64,000 nucleotides of DNA from Bacteroidota bacterium (lineage in GTDB: Bacteria > Bacteroidota > Bacteroidia > Bacteroidales > Prolixibacteraceae), in NCBI GenBank assembly GCA_023251435.1, contig JAHEYU010000014.1, positions 1 through 64,000 on the forward strand, in the 5' to 3' direction. Positions 17,698-25,527 of this stretch are shown in pieces. Made by a program: the position numbers and the translations under genes. Position 1 is the first letter of the stretch. Each line of letters starts with the position of its first letter. The notes under the pieces are model-generated. The model was not told the origin of the DNA. It worked only from the letters and a program-made list of their open reading frames with translations, and did no database searches.

Positions 17698-18429
17698 TTA
17701 CTCTTTTGAGGCTTTGTCTGTTGGACTCGAATTTGTCGGTTCTTCGGGTTCCTCTGGCAAGTTCCAGTATTCTTCTGCTGAATCTGCTTCTTCAGGTTCG
17801 TTTTCCCAGCTTGCCGATGGTCTCACCGGTCCCTGAAAACGATAATAAAATGCCAGCATTAATCCGCTGGCGGCGCCCCACAGATGGCTTTCCCACGAGA
17901 TTTCGGGTTTAATCGGGAAAATTCCCCAGAACATACTTCCGTAGAGAAAAATTACAATAATACCGATCGTGAGCAGGTTGGCATCTTTGCGGAACACTCC
18001 GCTGAAAAAAAGGAAGGAAGCCAGCCCGTAAACAATCCCGCTGGCGCCAATATGATACGATTCGCGCCCTCCGAGCCAAACACATATTCCTGAAAGAATG
18101 TAAATCAGAAAAAGAATTCGGTAGGCAAGGTTGCGGTAAAAATACAACAGGGCAAATGTAAGTATCAGGAAAGGCACCGAGTTCGACAGCAGATGCTCGT
18201 GCCCGCTGTGTATAAAAGGCGAGAATAAAATGCCGGGCAATCCTTTAACGTGCAATGGCAGAATCCCAAATCTTGACAAATCAAGATTTAGGGTATTTTC
18301 AACCAGTTTTACCAGCCAGAGTAATCCAACAATTACCACCGGAATCAGGAGACTGTATTTGAAAATCTTCTTTTCAGTTTCCTTATCAAAAGGCTCGTGA
18401 CCTCGGGGGTAATAGTCGAACAAAGGCAT
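17698..18429 (-). CDS. Rhomboid-family intramembrane serine protease
   Basis: A 243-residue membrane protein with six or so hydrophobic helices. The catalytic pair is visible: Ser130 in HIGASGIVYG and His182 in SWESHLWGAASG; HEHLLSN (77-83) provides the helix-2 His/Asn that shape the oxyanion hole. The C-terminus is acidic and probably cytoplasmic. It should cleave helices of membrane proteins. It begins immediately where the threonine aldolase gene ends, so the two are probably co-transcribed, though a functional link is not evident. Confidence 0.9.
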   Translation of the reverse strand: MPLFDYYPRGHEPFDKETEKKIFKYSLLIPVVIVGLLWLVKLVENTLNLDLSRFGILPLHVKGLPGILFSPFIHSGHEHLLSNSVPFLILTFALLYFYRNLAYRILFLIYILSGICVWLGGRESYHIGASGIVYGLASFLFFSGVFRKDANLLTIGIIVIFLYGSMFWGIFPIKPEISWESHLWGAASGLMLAFYYRFQGPVRPSASWENEPEEADSAEEYWNLPEEPEEPTNSSPTDKASKE

Positions 18430-19452
18430 TTAAACCAGCGATTTAATCAGTGTAGTAAAATTGTAAATGTCCTCTTCTTCAGTGTCAAAAGATGTCATCC
18501 AGCGTACTTCCGACCGATGCTCGTCCCATATATAAAAAAAGTATTTTTCCTGAAGCAGGGGAATAATTTCAGGAGGAACAACGGCAAAAACGCCGTTGGC
18601 CTCAACTTCCTGTGTTAATTTTATCGCCGGTATTTTCATCACTTCCTGTTCGAGCAATTTTGCCATTTTGTTTGAATGGGTGGCATTTCGCTTCCAGAGG
18701 TCGTTGCTGAAATAGGCAAGGAACTGCGAGCTAACAAAGCGCATTTTCGAGAACAATTGCATACTTTGCTTGCGGATGTATTTCGAGTTTTTCGATAATT
18801 CAGGATTGAAAAACAGCACTGCTTCTCCCAGCATCATGCCGTTTTTGGTACCACCAAACGAGAGAACGTCGATTCCTGCATCAACAGTGAATTCGCGAAA
18901 AGACAAGCCCAGCGCAACGGCAGCATTTGCCAGCCGGGCACCATCCATGTGAACAAAAAGTCCATATTCGTGCGCCAAAGTGGTAATTGCTTTTATTTCA
19001 TCAACAGAATAAACGGTGCCCAGCTCGGTAACCTGCGATATGGAGATGATTTTGGGCTGCGAATGATGCTCAAAATCAAAACCATGCAAATATTTGGAGA
19101 TACCTTTCGGCGTAATTTTACCTTTAATTACCTCTACCGGAAGCAGTTTGCATCCTGTAAATTTTTCGGGAGCGCCGCATTCGTCCACCTGAATGTGGGC
19201 TGTTTCGGCACAAATAACCGAATTGAACGAGTGTGTCAGCGTTGACAGGCTCAGTACATTGGCGCCGGTTCCGTTGAAAACAAAATAGACATCTGTTTGC
19301 TCACCGAATTCCTGTTTGAACCGCTGAATGGCCATTTCAGTAATTGTATCGCCACCATAACCGACTACATGGCCCTCGTTGGCAGCATAAATGGCACTTA
19401 AAATTTCAGGATGTATTCCCGAATTATTGTCGCTTGCAAAACCTCGTTTCAT
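18430..19452 (-). CDS. Low-specificity L-threonine aldolase
   Basis: A 340-residue PLP enzyme that splits threonine or related beta-hydroxy amino acids to glycine and an aldehyde. Motifs: FASDNNSGIHP at the N-terminus, FNGTGANVLSL for the cofactor phosphate, HMDGARLANA with the pyridine-N Asp170, and the PLP Lys203 in SFGGTKNGMM. The beta-eliminating lyase family has the same fold, but the N-terminal motif fits the aldolase. Upstream gene of a two-gene unit with the rhomboid protease. Confidence 0.9.
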   Translation of the reverse strand: MKRGFASDNNSGIHPEILSAIYAANEGHVVGYGGDTITEMAIQRFKQEFGEQTDVYFVFNGTGANVLSLSTLTHSFNSVICAETAHIQVDECGAPEKFTGCKLLPVEVIKGKITPKGISKYLHGFDFEHHSQPKIISISQVTELGTVYSVDEIKAITTLAHEYGLFVHMDGARLANAAVALGLSFREFTVDAGIDVLSFGGTKNGMMLGEAVLFFNPELSKNSKYIRKQSMQLFSKMRFVSSQFLAYFSNDLWKRNATHSNKMAKLLEQEVMKIPAIKLTQEVEANGVFAVVPPEIIPLLQEKYFFYIWDEHRSEVRWMTSFDTEEEDIYNFTTLIKSLV

Positions 19453-19523
19453 CGTATAAAGTTGTAATTTTAAGTTGTAATTTTTTGCGGTATAAAAGAA
19501 CTTAAAATTTAAACCTTCGCAAA

Positions 19524-20171
19524 ATGAATACTGAACTGAAACTAAGCGAAAAGTTATTTTGTTTATCGGTAAATCCTAAAAGCGGAGGTATTTTAATGAA
19601 TGCTTCGGCCGCTTTAGGGATTACACTGGCGGGTTCTGTGTTTGTAGAACTAATAAAAAATGAGTTGGTTTCGATTGAGAACGGACATGTTCATCTGGTC
19701 AATCCAACTCTTCAGAACGACGAAATTCATGAGTTTTTCCTGAAGCTAATCCGCCAAAGAGAGAAAGACCGGAAAATAAGGAACTGGATTGGCTGGTTTA
19801 ATGGCCGGAGCCGGAAAATCAGAAAAATATTTATACGCGATTTAGTACGAAAACACATTCTTCGGATTGAAGAAAAGCGTTTCCTGTTTATCCCGTATAA
19901 CAAAGTTTATCTGATGGACCGCGCATTGGTAGAATCTTTCAGTAAAGAGATCGGGAATACTTTGCTCGGAAAGGCTGAACCGTCAGACGATTCAATCATT
20001 CTGTCGATAATGGCTGCAAAAACCAATTTACTGCCACGTATTTTTCCTGAAAGAGCCCAACGAAAAATTGCAGCCCGCAACTTAAAAAAACTTCCGGAGA
20101 CAACCATTTCAAAAGCCGTTCAGGAAGCAATTGAAATGATGCAGGCAGCTGTAATTGTAGCGGCAACCTGA
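19524..20171 (+). CDS. GPP34-family (Golgi phosphoprotein 3-like) protein
   Basis: A 215-residue soluble protein. LKLSEKLFCLSVNPKSGG, the Gly/Ala-rich helix ASAALGITLAGSVFVELI, and VRKHILRIEEKRFLFIPYNKVYLMD match the GPP34 fold, known in eukaryotes as GOLPH3, which binds PI4P and glycosyltransferases. Bacterial members exist, mainly in Actinobacteria and some Bacteroidota; their function is unknown. There is no signal peptide. It stands alone, diverging from the threonine aldolase gene. Confidence 0.8.
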   Translation: MNTELKLSEKLFCLSVNPKSGGILMNASAALGITLAGSVFVELIKNELVSIENGHVHLVNPTLQNDEIHEFFLKLIRQREKDRKIRNWIGWFNGRSRKIRKIFIRDLVRKHILRIEEKRFLFIPYNKVYLMDRALVESFSKEIGNTLLGKAEPSDDSIILSIMAAKTNLLPRIFPERAQRKIAARNLKKLPETTISKAVQEAIEMMQAAVIVAAT

Positions 20172-20270
20172 AGAAAAGTGTTCAGTATCAGTGTTCAGAA
20201 AGTGGAGACGGGGAGATGAGAAGATGAGAATGTGAGAAGATTCAGTTGATGTTTGAATTTATCCTGCAGG

Positions 20271-20335
20271 TGACACTGAAAGTGTCTAATATGAATAACT
20301 GCGGGTAAGGAGGAACGACGCAACCCGTGGCTAAA
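20271..20335. repeat. Palindromic intergenic repeat, AATATGAATAAC family
   Basis: GACACTGAAAGTGTC hairpin, then TAATATGAATAAC, then a GCGGGT...ACCCGTGG stem. The same hairpin and core occur at 46785-46845; the core also at 9916-9928. Confidence 0.7.
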
Positions 20336-20447
20336 ACAACCACATAAAAACAAGGCACATCAAATAATCTGGTTTGAAACGTAAATGCTTTATGTGCCGA
20401 ACGAATAATTTTGATATTTGAAAATTGTAAATAATATTTTGATTCTC

Positions 20448-21746
20448 ATGGGAAAAGTAAGCATATTTTGGTTTCGGCGCGATTTGCGCACTGACGACAA
20501 TCACGGATTATTTCAAGCTTTGAACTCGGGTTTTCCGGTGGTTCCTGTTTTTATTTTCGATCCGGCAATTCTTGCTCAATTCCCCAATCCGAAAGATGCC
20601 CGGCTAACTTTTATTCATCGGTGTCTGACCGATTTAAACCGCGAATTTGCAAAATACGGAAGCAGTTTGCAGGTTTATTTTTCGTCTCCTGAAGTGGTTT
20701 TCGGGCAGCTGGCAGCGAAATATCAGGTACAGGATGTTTTTGCAAATACCGATTACGAACCTGCGGCGATTGAACGCGATCAGAAGGTCGGGAAATTGCT
20801 TCAATCGCTTGAAATTGGCTTTCATACTTATAAAGATCAGCTTATTTTTCATCGTAACGAGGTGGTGAAAGCCGACGGAACGCCCTACACTGTTTTTACG
20901 CCGTACAGTAAAAAATGGAAAGAAAAACTTTCAGGCGAGGACATTCAGTTTTATGAAAGTGAGAAGCTTCTGTTTCAGATGAAACCGATGTCGCAGGGCT
21001 ATTTTCCCGAATTGACAGAAATTGGCTACCAGCCGCAAACCGTAAAGTTTCCGGAAAAGAATTTTGATTATCTTTTGATTGAGAATTATGCCAAAATGCG
21101 CGACTTTCCGGCTGAAAACGGAACCAGTAGATTGGGAATTCACCTTCGGTTCGGAACTGTTTCGATTCGGAAACTCACACTTTTCGCTCAAATTCATTCT
21201 GAAATATTTTTGAATGAACTGATCTGGCGAAATTTTTATATGGATATTCTGTGGCATTTCCCACATGTGGTTGCCAGATCGTTTAAACAGGCATATGACT
21301 TTATTCCGTGGCGAAACAATGAAGACGAATTTAAGCGCTGGTGCGACGGACAAACCGGTTACCCGATTGTGGACGCAGGAATGTGCGAACTGAACCAAAC
21401 TGGCTTTATGCACAATCGCATTCGAATGGTTGTTGCCAGTTTCCTGACCAAACATTTGCTGATTGACTGGCGATGGGGCGAAGCTTATTTTGCAGAGAAA
21501 TTACTCGATTACGAATTGGCATCAAACAACGGTGGCTGGCAGTGGGCGAGTGGTTCGGGGTGTGATGCTGCGCCATATTTCCGTGTTTTTAGTCCCGACC
21601 TGCAAACCAAAAAGTTTGATCACGATTTAAAGTACATTCGCAAATGGGTACCCGAGTTTGAAACTTTCGCCTACCCAAAACCAATGGTTGATCATGCTTT
21701 TGCGCGGAACAGAGCGATTGAAACGTATAGGAAGGCGCTGAATTAG
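20448..21746 (+). CDS. Deoxyribodipyrimidine photolyase / cryptochrome
   Basis: A 432-residue flavoprotein of the photolyase family. The N-terminal antenna domain starts VSIFWFRRDLRTDDNHGL; the C-terminal FAD domain has FLNELIWRNFYMDILW, the DNA-contact region WCDGQTGYPIVDAGMCEL, HNRIRMVVASFLTKHLLIDWRWGEAYF (outline) and the late W-rich WQWASGSGCDAAPYFRVFSP. This is a class I CPD photolyase-like layout. Light-driven repair is likely; a signalling cryptochrome cannot be ruled out. The ATG at 20448 is chosen over a TTG 30 nt upstream. Confidence 0.92.
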   Translation: MGKVSIFWFRRDLRTDDNHGLFQALNSGFPVVPVFIFDPAILAQFPNPKDARLTFIHRCLTDLNREFAKYGSSLQVYFSSPEVVFGQLAAKYQVQDVFANTDYEPAAIERDQKVGKLLQSLEIGFHTYKDQLIFHRNEVVKADGTPYTVFTPYSKKWKEKLSGEDIQFYESEKLLFQMKPMSQGYFPELTEIGYQPQTVKFPEKNFDYLLIENYAKMRDFPAENGTSRLGIHLRFGTVSIRKLTLFAQIHSEIFLNELIWRNFYMDILWHFPHVVARSFKQAYDFIPWRNNEDEFKRWCDGQTGYPIVDAGMCELNQTGFMHNRIRMVVASFLTKHLLIDWRWGEAYFAEKLLDYELASNNGGWQWASGSGCDAAPYFRVFSPDLQTKKFDHDLKYIRKWVPEFETFAYPKPMVDHAFARNRAIETYRKALN

Positions 21747-21755
21747 TTCAATAAA

Positions 21756-21783
21756 AAAGCGGTCATCTTCCGAAAACCGCTTT
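21756..21783. terminator. Bidirectional terminator between photolyase and peroxidase genes
   Basis: AAAGCGGT pairs with ACCGCTTT. The A-run before and T-run after the stem suit convergent genes on both strands. Confidence 0.75.
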
Positions 21784-21812
21784 CAAATTTAATCCACCAG
21801 ACCCGAGAGCTA

Positions 21813-22346
21813 TTATTTAATCCAACTCAAAATTTTATCGTCATCAGGTTTTACTCTGGGAGCAACCATGTCAACCAGTTTGCCGTTTTCGTCGATCAGG
21901 TATTTCTGAAAATTCCACGATACATCAGAATCAAGCACCCCATTTTCGCTTTTGCTGGTAAGCCATTTGTATAAAGGATCAATGTCGTCGCCTTTCACCG
22001 AAATTTTCGACATCATCTGAAAAGTTACCCCGTAATTTTTTTCGCAGAATTCAGCAATTTCTTCGTTTGAACCAGGTTCCTGTTTCATGAAATTATTGGC
22101 AGGGAAACCAATAATCGTGAACTTTTCTCCACCGTAAGTTTCGAACAACGATTGTAATTGTTTGTACTGTGGAGTCAAACCGCATTTCGAAGCAGTATTT
22201 ACTACCAACACTTTCTTGCCTTTCAGGCTCGAAAGATCAAAATCTTTTCCATCGATATCTTTTACCTTAAAATCGTAAAATGATTTTTGACTGAAGGCAA
22301 ATGTTGAAATTACTAGCAGGCTAAGAATTATTGTTATTTTTTTCAT
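21813..22346 (-). CDS. Glutathione peroxidase-like thiol peroxidase, exported
   Basis: A 177-residue protein with a signal peptide (MKKITIILSLLVISTFAFSQ), so periplasmic. The peroxidatic Cys55 is in VVNTASKCGLTPQY; the partner Gln/Asn/Trp motifs FPANNF and VSWNFQKYLID are present. The catalytic residue is Cys, not selenocysteine. Bacterial members usually use thioredoxin-like donors rather than glutathione. It converges with the photolyase gene. Confidence 0.9.
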   Translation of the reverse strand: MKKITIILSLLVISTFAFSQKSFYDFKVKDIDGKDFDLSSLKGKKVLVVNTASKCGLTPQYKQLQSLFETYGGEKFTIIGFPANNFMKQEPGSNEEIAEFCEKNYGVTFQMMSKISVKGDDIDPLYKWLTSKSENGVLDSDVSWNFQKYLIDENGKLVDMVAPRVKPDDDKILSWIK

Positions 22347-22524
22347 GTTTTGTTTATTAATTTTAATTAGGAGTGAAACAATTCATATTCATAAAAGTTT
22401 TAAGAGGGTTTAAAAAGTAATACCTGAATGGTCGATTTTTTTTTGTTCCCGGTTTTGTTAATAAATTTCGTCCTTGCCATTAGGCCAGAATGATTATATT
22501 TGGGCGTTCAATGAAGAAAGTTTT

Positions 22525-23628
22525 ATGGAGAATTTTATTGTTTCTGCACGAAAATACAGACCCGATACGTTTCAAACAGTTGTTGGTCAGGCATCGATTA
22601 CATCGACATTAAAAAATGCGATAAAGAATAGTCAGCTTGCCCATGCTTATTTGTTTTGCGGCCCTCGCGGGGTTGGAAAAACTACCTGCGCGCGTATTTT
22701 TGCCAAAACTATCAATTGTCAGAACCTTTCTGCAGAAATTGAATCGTGCAACGAATGCGAATCGTGCAAAGCTTTCGACGGAAATCGTTCCTACAATATT
22801 CATGAATTGGATGCCGCTTCGAACAACTCTGTTGACGACATCCGTAATCTGACAGATCAGGTCAGGATTCCGCCGCAAATCGGGAAATACAGCGTTTATA
22901 TCATTGACGAGGTTCACATGTTGTCTTCGAGTGCATTCAATGCATTCCTGAAAACATTGGAGGAACCGCCGCATCACGCTATTTTTATTCTGGCAACCAC
23001 CGAAAAGCATAAAATTATCCCGACTATTCTGTCGCGTTGCCAGATTTTCGATTTTAACCGAATTAAAATCAGCGATATTGCAAGTCATTTGTTGCATGTT
23101 GCAAAAAGCGAAAGTGTTGTTGCCGAAAGCGAAGCGCTGAACGTGATTGCACAAAAAGCCGATGGCGCCATGCGCGATGCATTGTCGATATTCGATCAGA
23201 TTGTAAGTTTCTCTGGAAGAAATATTTCATACAAAGACGTAATTTCTAACCTGAATGTACTAGATTACGATTACTATTTCCGTTTGATCGATCTGTTTCT
23301 GAAGAATGATGTTTCGGGCAGTTTGCTGCTTTTCAACGAAATTCTCGATCATGGTTTCGAAGGTCACCATTTTATTACCGGCTTAAGTTCGCATTTCAGA
23401 GATGTGATGGTTTGCAAAGATCCGGTTACCATTCAGTTACTCGAAGTGGGGGGCGAAATCAAAGAAAAATACAAAATTCAGGCTACCCGATGCGACAACG
23501 ATTTCCTGATTGGTGCGTTGCAGATTGCAAACGAATGCGACCTTCAATACAAAGCAAGTCAGAATAAAAGGTTACTGGTTGAATTGGCGATCATTAAAAT
23601 ATCGCAGCTGACCTTAAAAAAAAAATAG
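22525..23628 (+). CDS. dnaX: DNA polymerase III gamma subunit (short dnaX product)
   Basis: A 367-residue clamp-loader ATPase. Motifs: KYRPDTFQTVVGQ at the start, Walker A GPRGVGKTTCARIF, a zinc module CNECESC, Walker B IIDEVHMLSSSAFNAFLK, and the SRC sensor TILSRCQIFDF. The frame ends LKKK-stop exactly after a run of ten A (23616-23625). The typical tau C-terminal region continues in the -1 frame, so this product may be gamma and the shifted one tau. The start at 22525 is chosen over a TTG 51 nt upstream. Confidence 0.92.
   Translation: MENFIVSARKYRPDTFQTVVGQASITSTLKNAIKNSQLAHAYLFCGPRGVGKTTCARIFAKTINCQNLSAEIESCNECESCKAFDGNRSYNIHELDAASNNSVDDIRNLTDQVRIPPQIGKYSVYIIDEVHMLSSSAFNAFLKTLEEPPHHAIFILATTEKHKIIPTILSRCQIFDFNRIKISDIASHLLHVAKSESVVAESEALNVIAQKADGAMRDALSIFDQIVSFSGRNISYKDVISNLNVLDYDYYFRLIDLFLKNDVSGSLLLFNEILDHGFEGHHFITGLSSHFRDVMVCKDPVTIQLLEVGGEIKEKYKIQATRCDNDFLIGALQIANECDLQYKASQNKRLLVELAIIKISQLTLKKK
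23614..23628 (+). promoter_or_regulatory. Putative frameshift/slippage site in dnaX
   Basis: TTAAAAAAAAAATAG: ten A residues directly before the zero-frame stop. A -1 ribosomal shift, or a transcript with one added A, joins gamma to the downstream frame (I-A-D-G-N-D-E-E). dnaX in E. coli (ribosomal) and Thermus (transcriptional, A9) use the same device. Confidence 0.65.
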
Positions 23629-24269
23629 CTGACGGGAACGACGAAGAGGCGATTCTCCCCATCTTTAATCTTGCCGGTCAGCCAACACAGCAGGCCGTTT
23701 CGGCCCCGAAACAAATTGCTGAAAATATTTCTGCTGATGTTCCACGGCTTGAACCGATTGAGAAACCTTCCACCACCAAAGTGATCCGGAGAGTGGGCAG
23801 TGCCTTCACTCCGTCAATCAAAGATGCACTTTCAGGAAATACTCAGGAAAAAAAAGTGCACGATGAAAGCCAGAAAACCATTTTCAGTCAATACCAGGAA
23901 AATGATTTTGAGCCGTTTACACCGGAACAGCTGGCAGTAAAATGGAACGAATTTCTGGATAAAAATGCCGATCGCCCCAGTTTGTGTGCAGCACTATCGA
24001 ATGTTCCTGAAATTACCGATGGCAATAAATTATTGCTGAAAATTGGAAATTCGGTACAGGAAGAAGATGTGAGACAAATTAAGCCCGAATTGGTTTCATG
24101 GTTGCGAAAAGAACTCCGAAATGCCGGAATTGAAATCACCACCCTGCTCGGGAAAATTGAATCGGAGCGAATGATCTTCTCGGATTCGGAAAAATTGCAG
24201 ATGATGCTGCAGAAAAATCCTGATTTATTTGAATTGAAACAAAAGTTTAATCTTGACTTTAGTAATTGA
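23625..24269 (+). CDS. dnaX: Tau-specific C-terminal extension of DnaX (-1 frame)
   Basis: An open frame of about 214 codons continuing from the A10 run to TGA/TAA at 24269 without its own convincing start. It begins IADGNDEEAILPIF, has a Pro/Ser-rich linker, then a folded part (FTPEQLAVKWNEFLDK ... LLLKIGNSVQEEDVRQIKPELVSWLRKEL, outline) as in Bacteroidota tau, which contacts the polymerase alpha subunit and DnaB. The lack of a start and the -1 phase argue that it is expressed as a fusion with gamma. A sequencing error in the homopolymer is the alternative. Confidence 0.75.
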   Translation: MADGNDEEAILPIFNLAGQPTQQAVSAPKQIAENISADVPRLEPIEKPSTTKVIRRVGSAFTPSIKDALSGNTQEKKVHDESQKTIFSQYQENDFEPFTPEQLAVKWNEFLDKNADRPSLCAALSNVPEITDGNKLLLKIGNSVQEEDVRQIKPELVSWLRKELRNAGIEITTLLGKIESERMIFSDSEKLQMMLQKNPDLFELKQKFNLDFSN

Positions 24270-24379
24270 TCATTGGTGATTTGTGAAGTATTTGGTAAAT
24301 TTTTCGATTCATTTTTTGTTTGGAGTTACAACTCGGGTAAAATTTTGTATTTTTATTGAAAATTGAAAAACAAAAGGCT

Positions 24380-24892
24380 ATGATAAAAAAAGAAGTATTA
24401 GATGCAATAAATGCACAGATAAATGCTGAAAGTTATTCGGCATATCTTTACCTTTCGATGGCGGCCTACTTTGAAGACATGGGTCTTTCAGGTTTTGCCA
24501 ACTGGATGAAAGTTCAGTATCAGGAAGAAGCAGCACATGCGCTGAAATTTTTCAACTACCTGACCGAACGTAATGGAAAAGTAGTTTTGAAAGCGATCGA
24601 TCAGGTACCGGTTGATTTTGGTGGAATTGTTGACGTATTTGAAAAGACACAGGTGCACGAAGCCCATGTTACCGAGCTTATTAATAATTTAATGAACGTT
24701 GCAATGGCAGCCAGCGATCATGCTTCGCAAAGTTTCCTGAAGTGGTTTATCGATGAGCAGGTTGAAGAAGAAGCCAATGTTCAAAAGATTCTGGACACAC
24801 TTAAACTTATCGACGGACAGGGGAATGGTATTTTTATGATGGATCGTGAAATGGGCCAGCGAGTCTTTGTTGATCCGAATGCGGCAGTCTAA
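24380..24892 (+). CDS. ftnA: Ferritin (non-haem, FtnA-type)
   Basis: A 170-residue four-helix protein that oxidises and stores iron. Ferroxidase ligands are seen in NAQINAESYSAYLYLSM (Glu), QYQEEAAHALKFFNYL (Glu-Glu-x-x-His) and WFIDEQVEEEANV (Glu-Gln). Length and motif order are standard. The ATG at 24380 gives the family start MIKKEVLDAINAQ. A strong terminator follows. Confidence 0.94.
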   Translation: MIKKEVLDAINAQINAESYSAYLYLSMAAYFEDMGLSGFANWMKVQYQEEAAHALKFFNYLTERNGKVVLKAIDQVPVDFGGIVDVFEKTQVHEAHVTELINNLMNVAMAASDHASQSFLKWFIDEQVEEEANVQKILDTLKLIDGQGNGIFMMDREMGQRVFVDPNAAV

Positions 24893-24920
24893 AATATTTT
24901 ACAAATAGTAATTTGAAAAA

Positions 24921-24946
24921 GGCTGCCATTTATGGCAGCCTTTTTT
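24921..24946 (+). terminator. Rho-independent terminator after ferritin
   Basis: GGCTGCCA and TGGCAGCC with a 4-nt loop, followed by six T. Confidence 0.9.
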
Positions 24947-25036
24947 ATAAATATCTTTTTACGGTTTATTCAGCAGATTTAAGTAAGCTTAAACAAGCGA
25001 AGACACCGTATTATTTATAATTTAATACTAAAAGCT

Positions 25037-25447
25037 ATGGAAAATATAATTGTTAATAGTTTGGATTATCAAAGGATTCAGAGGCAAATTAAAGAAGCAA
25101 TGGTGCAAAAAACAATTGATGCCACTGAAGCAGAAAAGCTAATCAATGAATTGAATTCTGCCACTATTTTGACTCCTCATGAAATCCCGGGTGATGTGGT
25201 TACAATGAATTCTGTTATAAGGATTTCGTTTGCTGACAGCGCTAAACAATTGGAATTTAAGATAGTGTATCCGAACGAAGCGAATTTTAAGGAAAAAAAG
25301 GTTTCAATTTTTTCACCGGTTGCTACTGCCCTAATTGGTTTCAGAGTGGGCGACCTGATTGAATGGATGGTTCCCGGAGGTCTGACGAAAATCAGGATCG
25401 ACGAAATCGTTTATCAACCTGAAGCTGCGGGAGATTTTTCGCTCTAA
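25037..25447 (+). CDS. GreA/GreB C-terminal-domain (Rnk-like) protein
   Basis: A 136-residue cytoplasmic protein. A short helical N-terminus is followed by the FKBP-like GreA/B C-terminal fold: GDVVTMNSVIRISFADS, LEFKIVYPNEANF, SIFSPVATALIGFRVGDLIEW. This matches the regulator of nucleoside diphosphate kinase (Rnk) group, which binds RNA polymerase without the long Gre coiled coil. It probably affects RNA polymerase, but its exact role is unknown. The spoT/relA-type gene follows after 80 bp. Confidence 0.82.
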   Translation: MENIIVNSLDYQRIQRQIKEAMVQKTIDATEAEKLINELNSATILTPHEIPGDVVTMNSVIRISFADSAKQLEFKIVYPNEANFKEKKVSIFSPVATALIGFRVGDLIEWMVPGGLTKIRIDEIVYQPEAAGDFSL

Positions 25448-25527
25448 ATAATATGGTTATCTTCAACTGCTTCTTCTGAACTTAAGCAGTTTATACTTTC
25501 TGTTATTCCAATATTGAAAATGTTATC

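Noticed and set aside
22474..22524. Longer dnaX start at 22474
   Set aside because: It would begin with TTG and add 17 residues not found at the normal MENFIVSARKYRP-type start.
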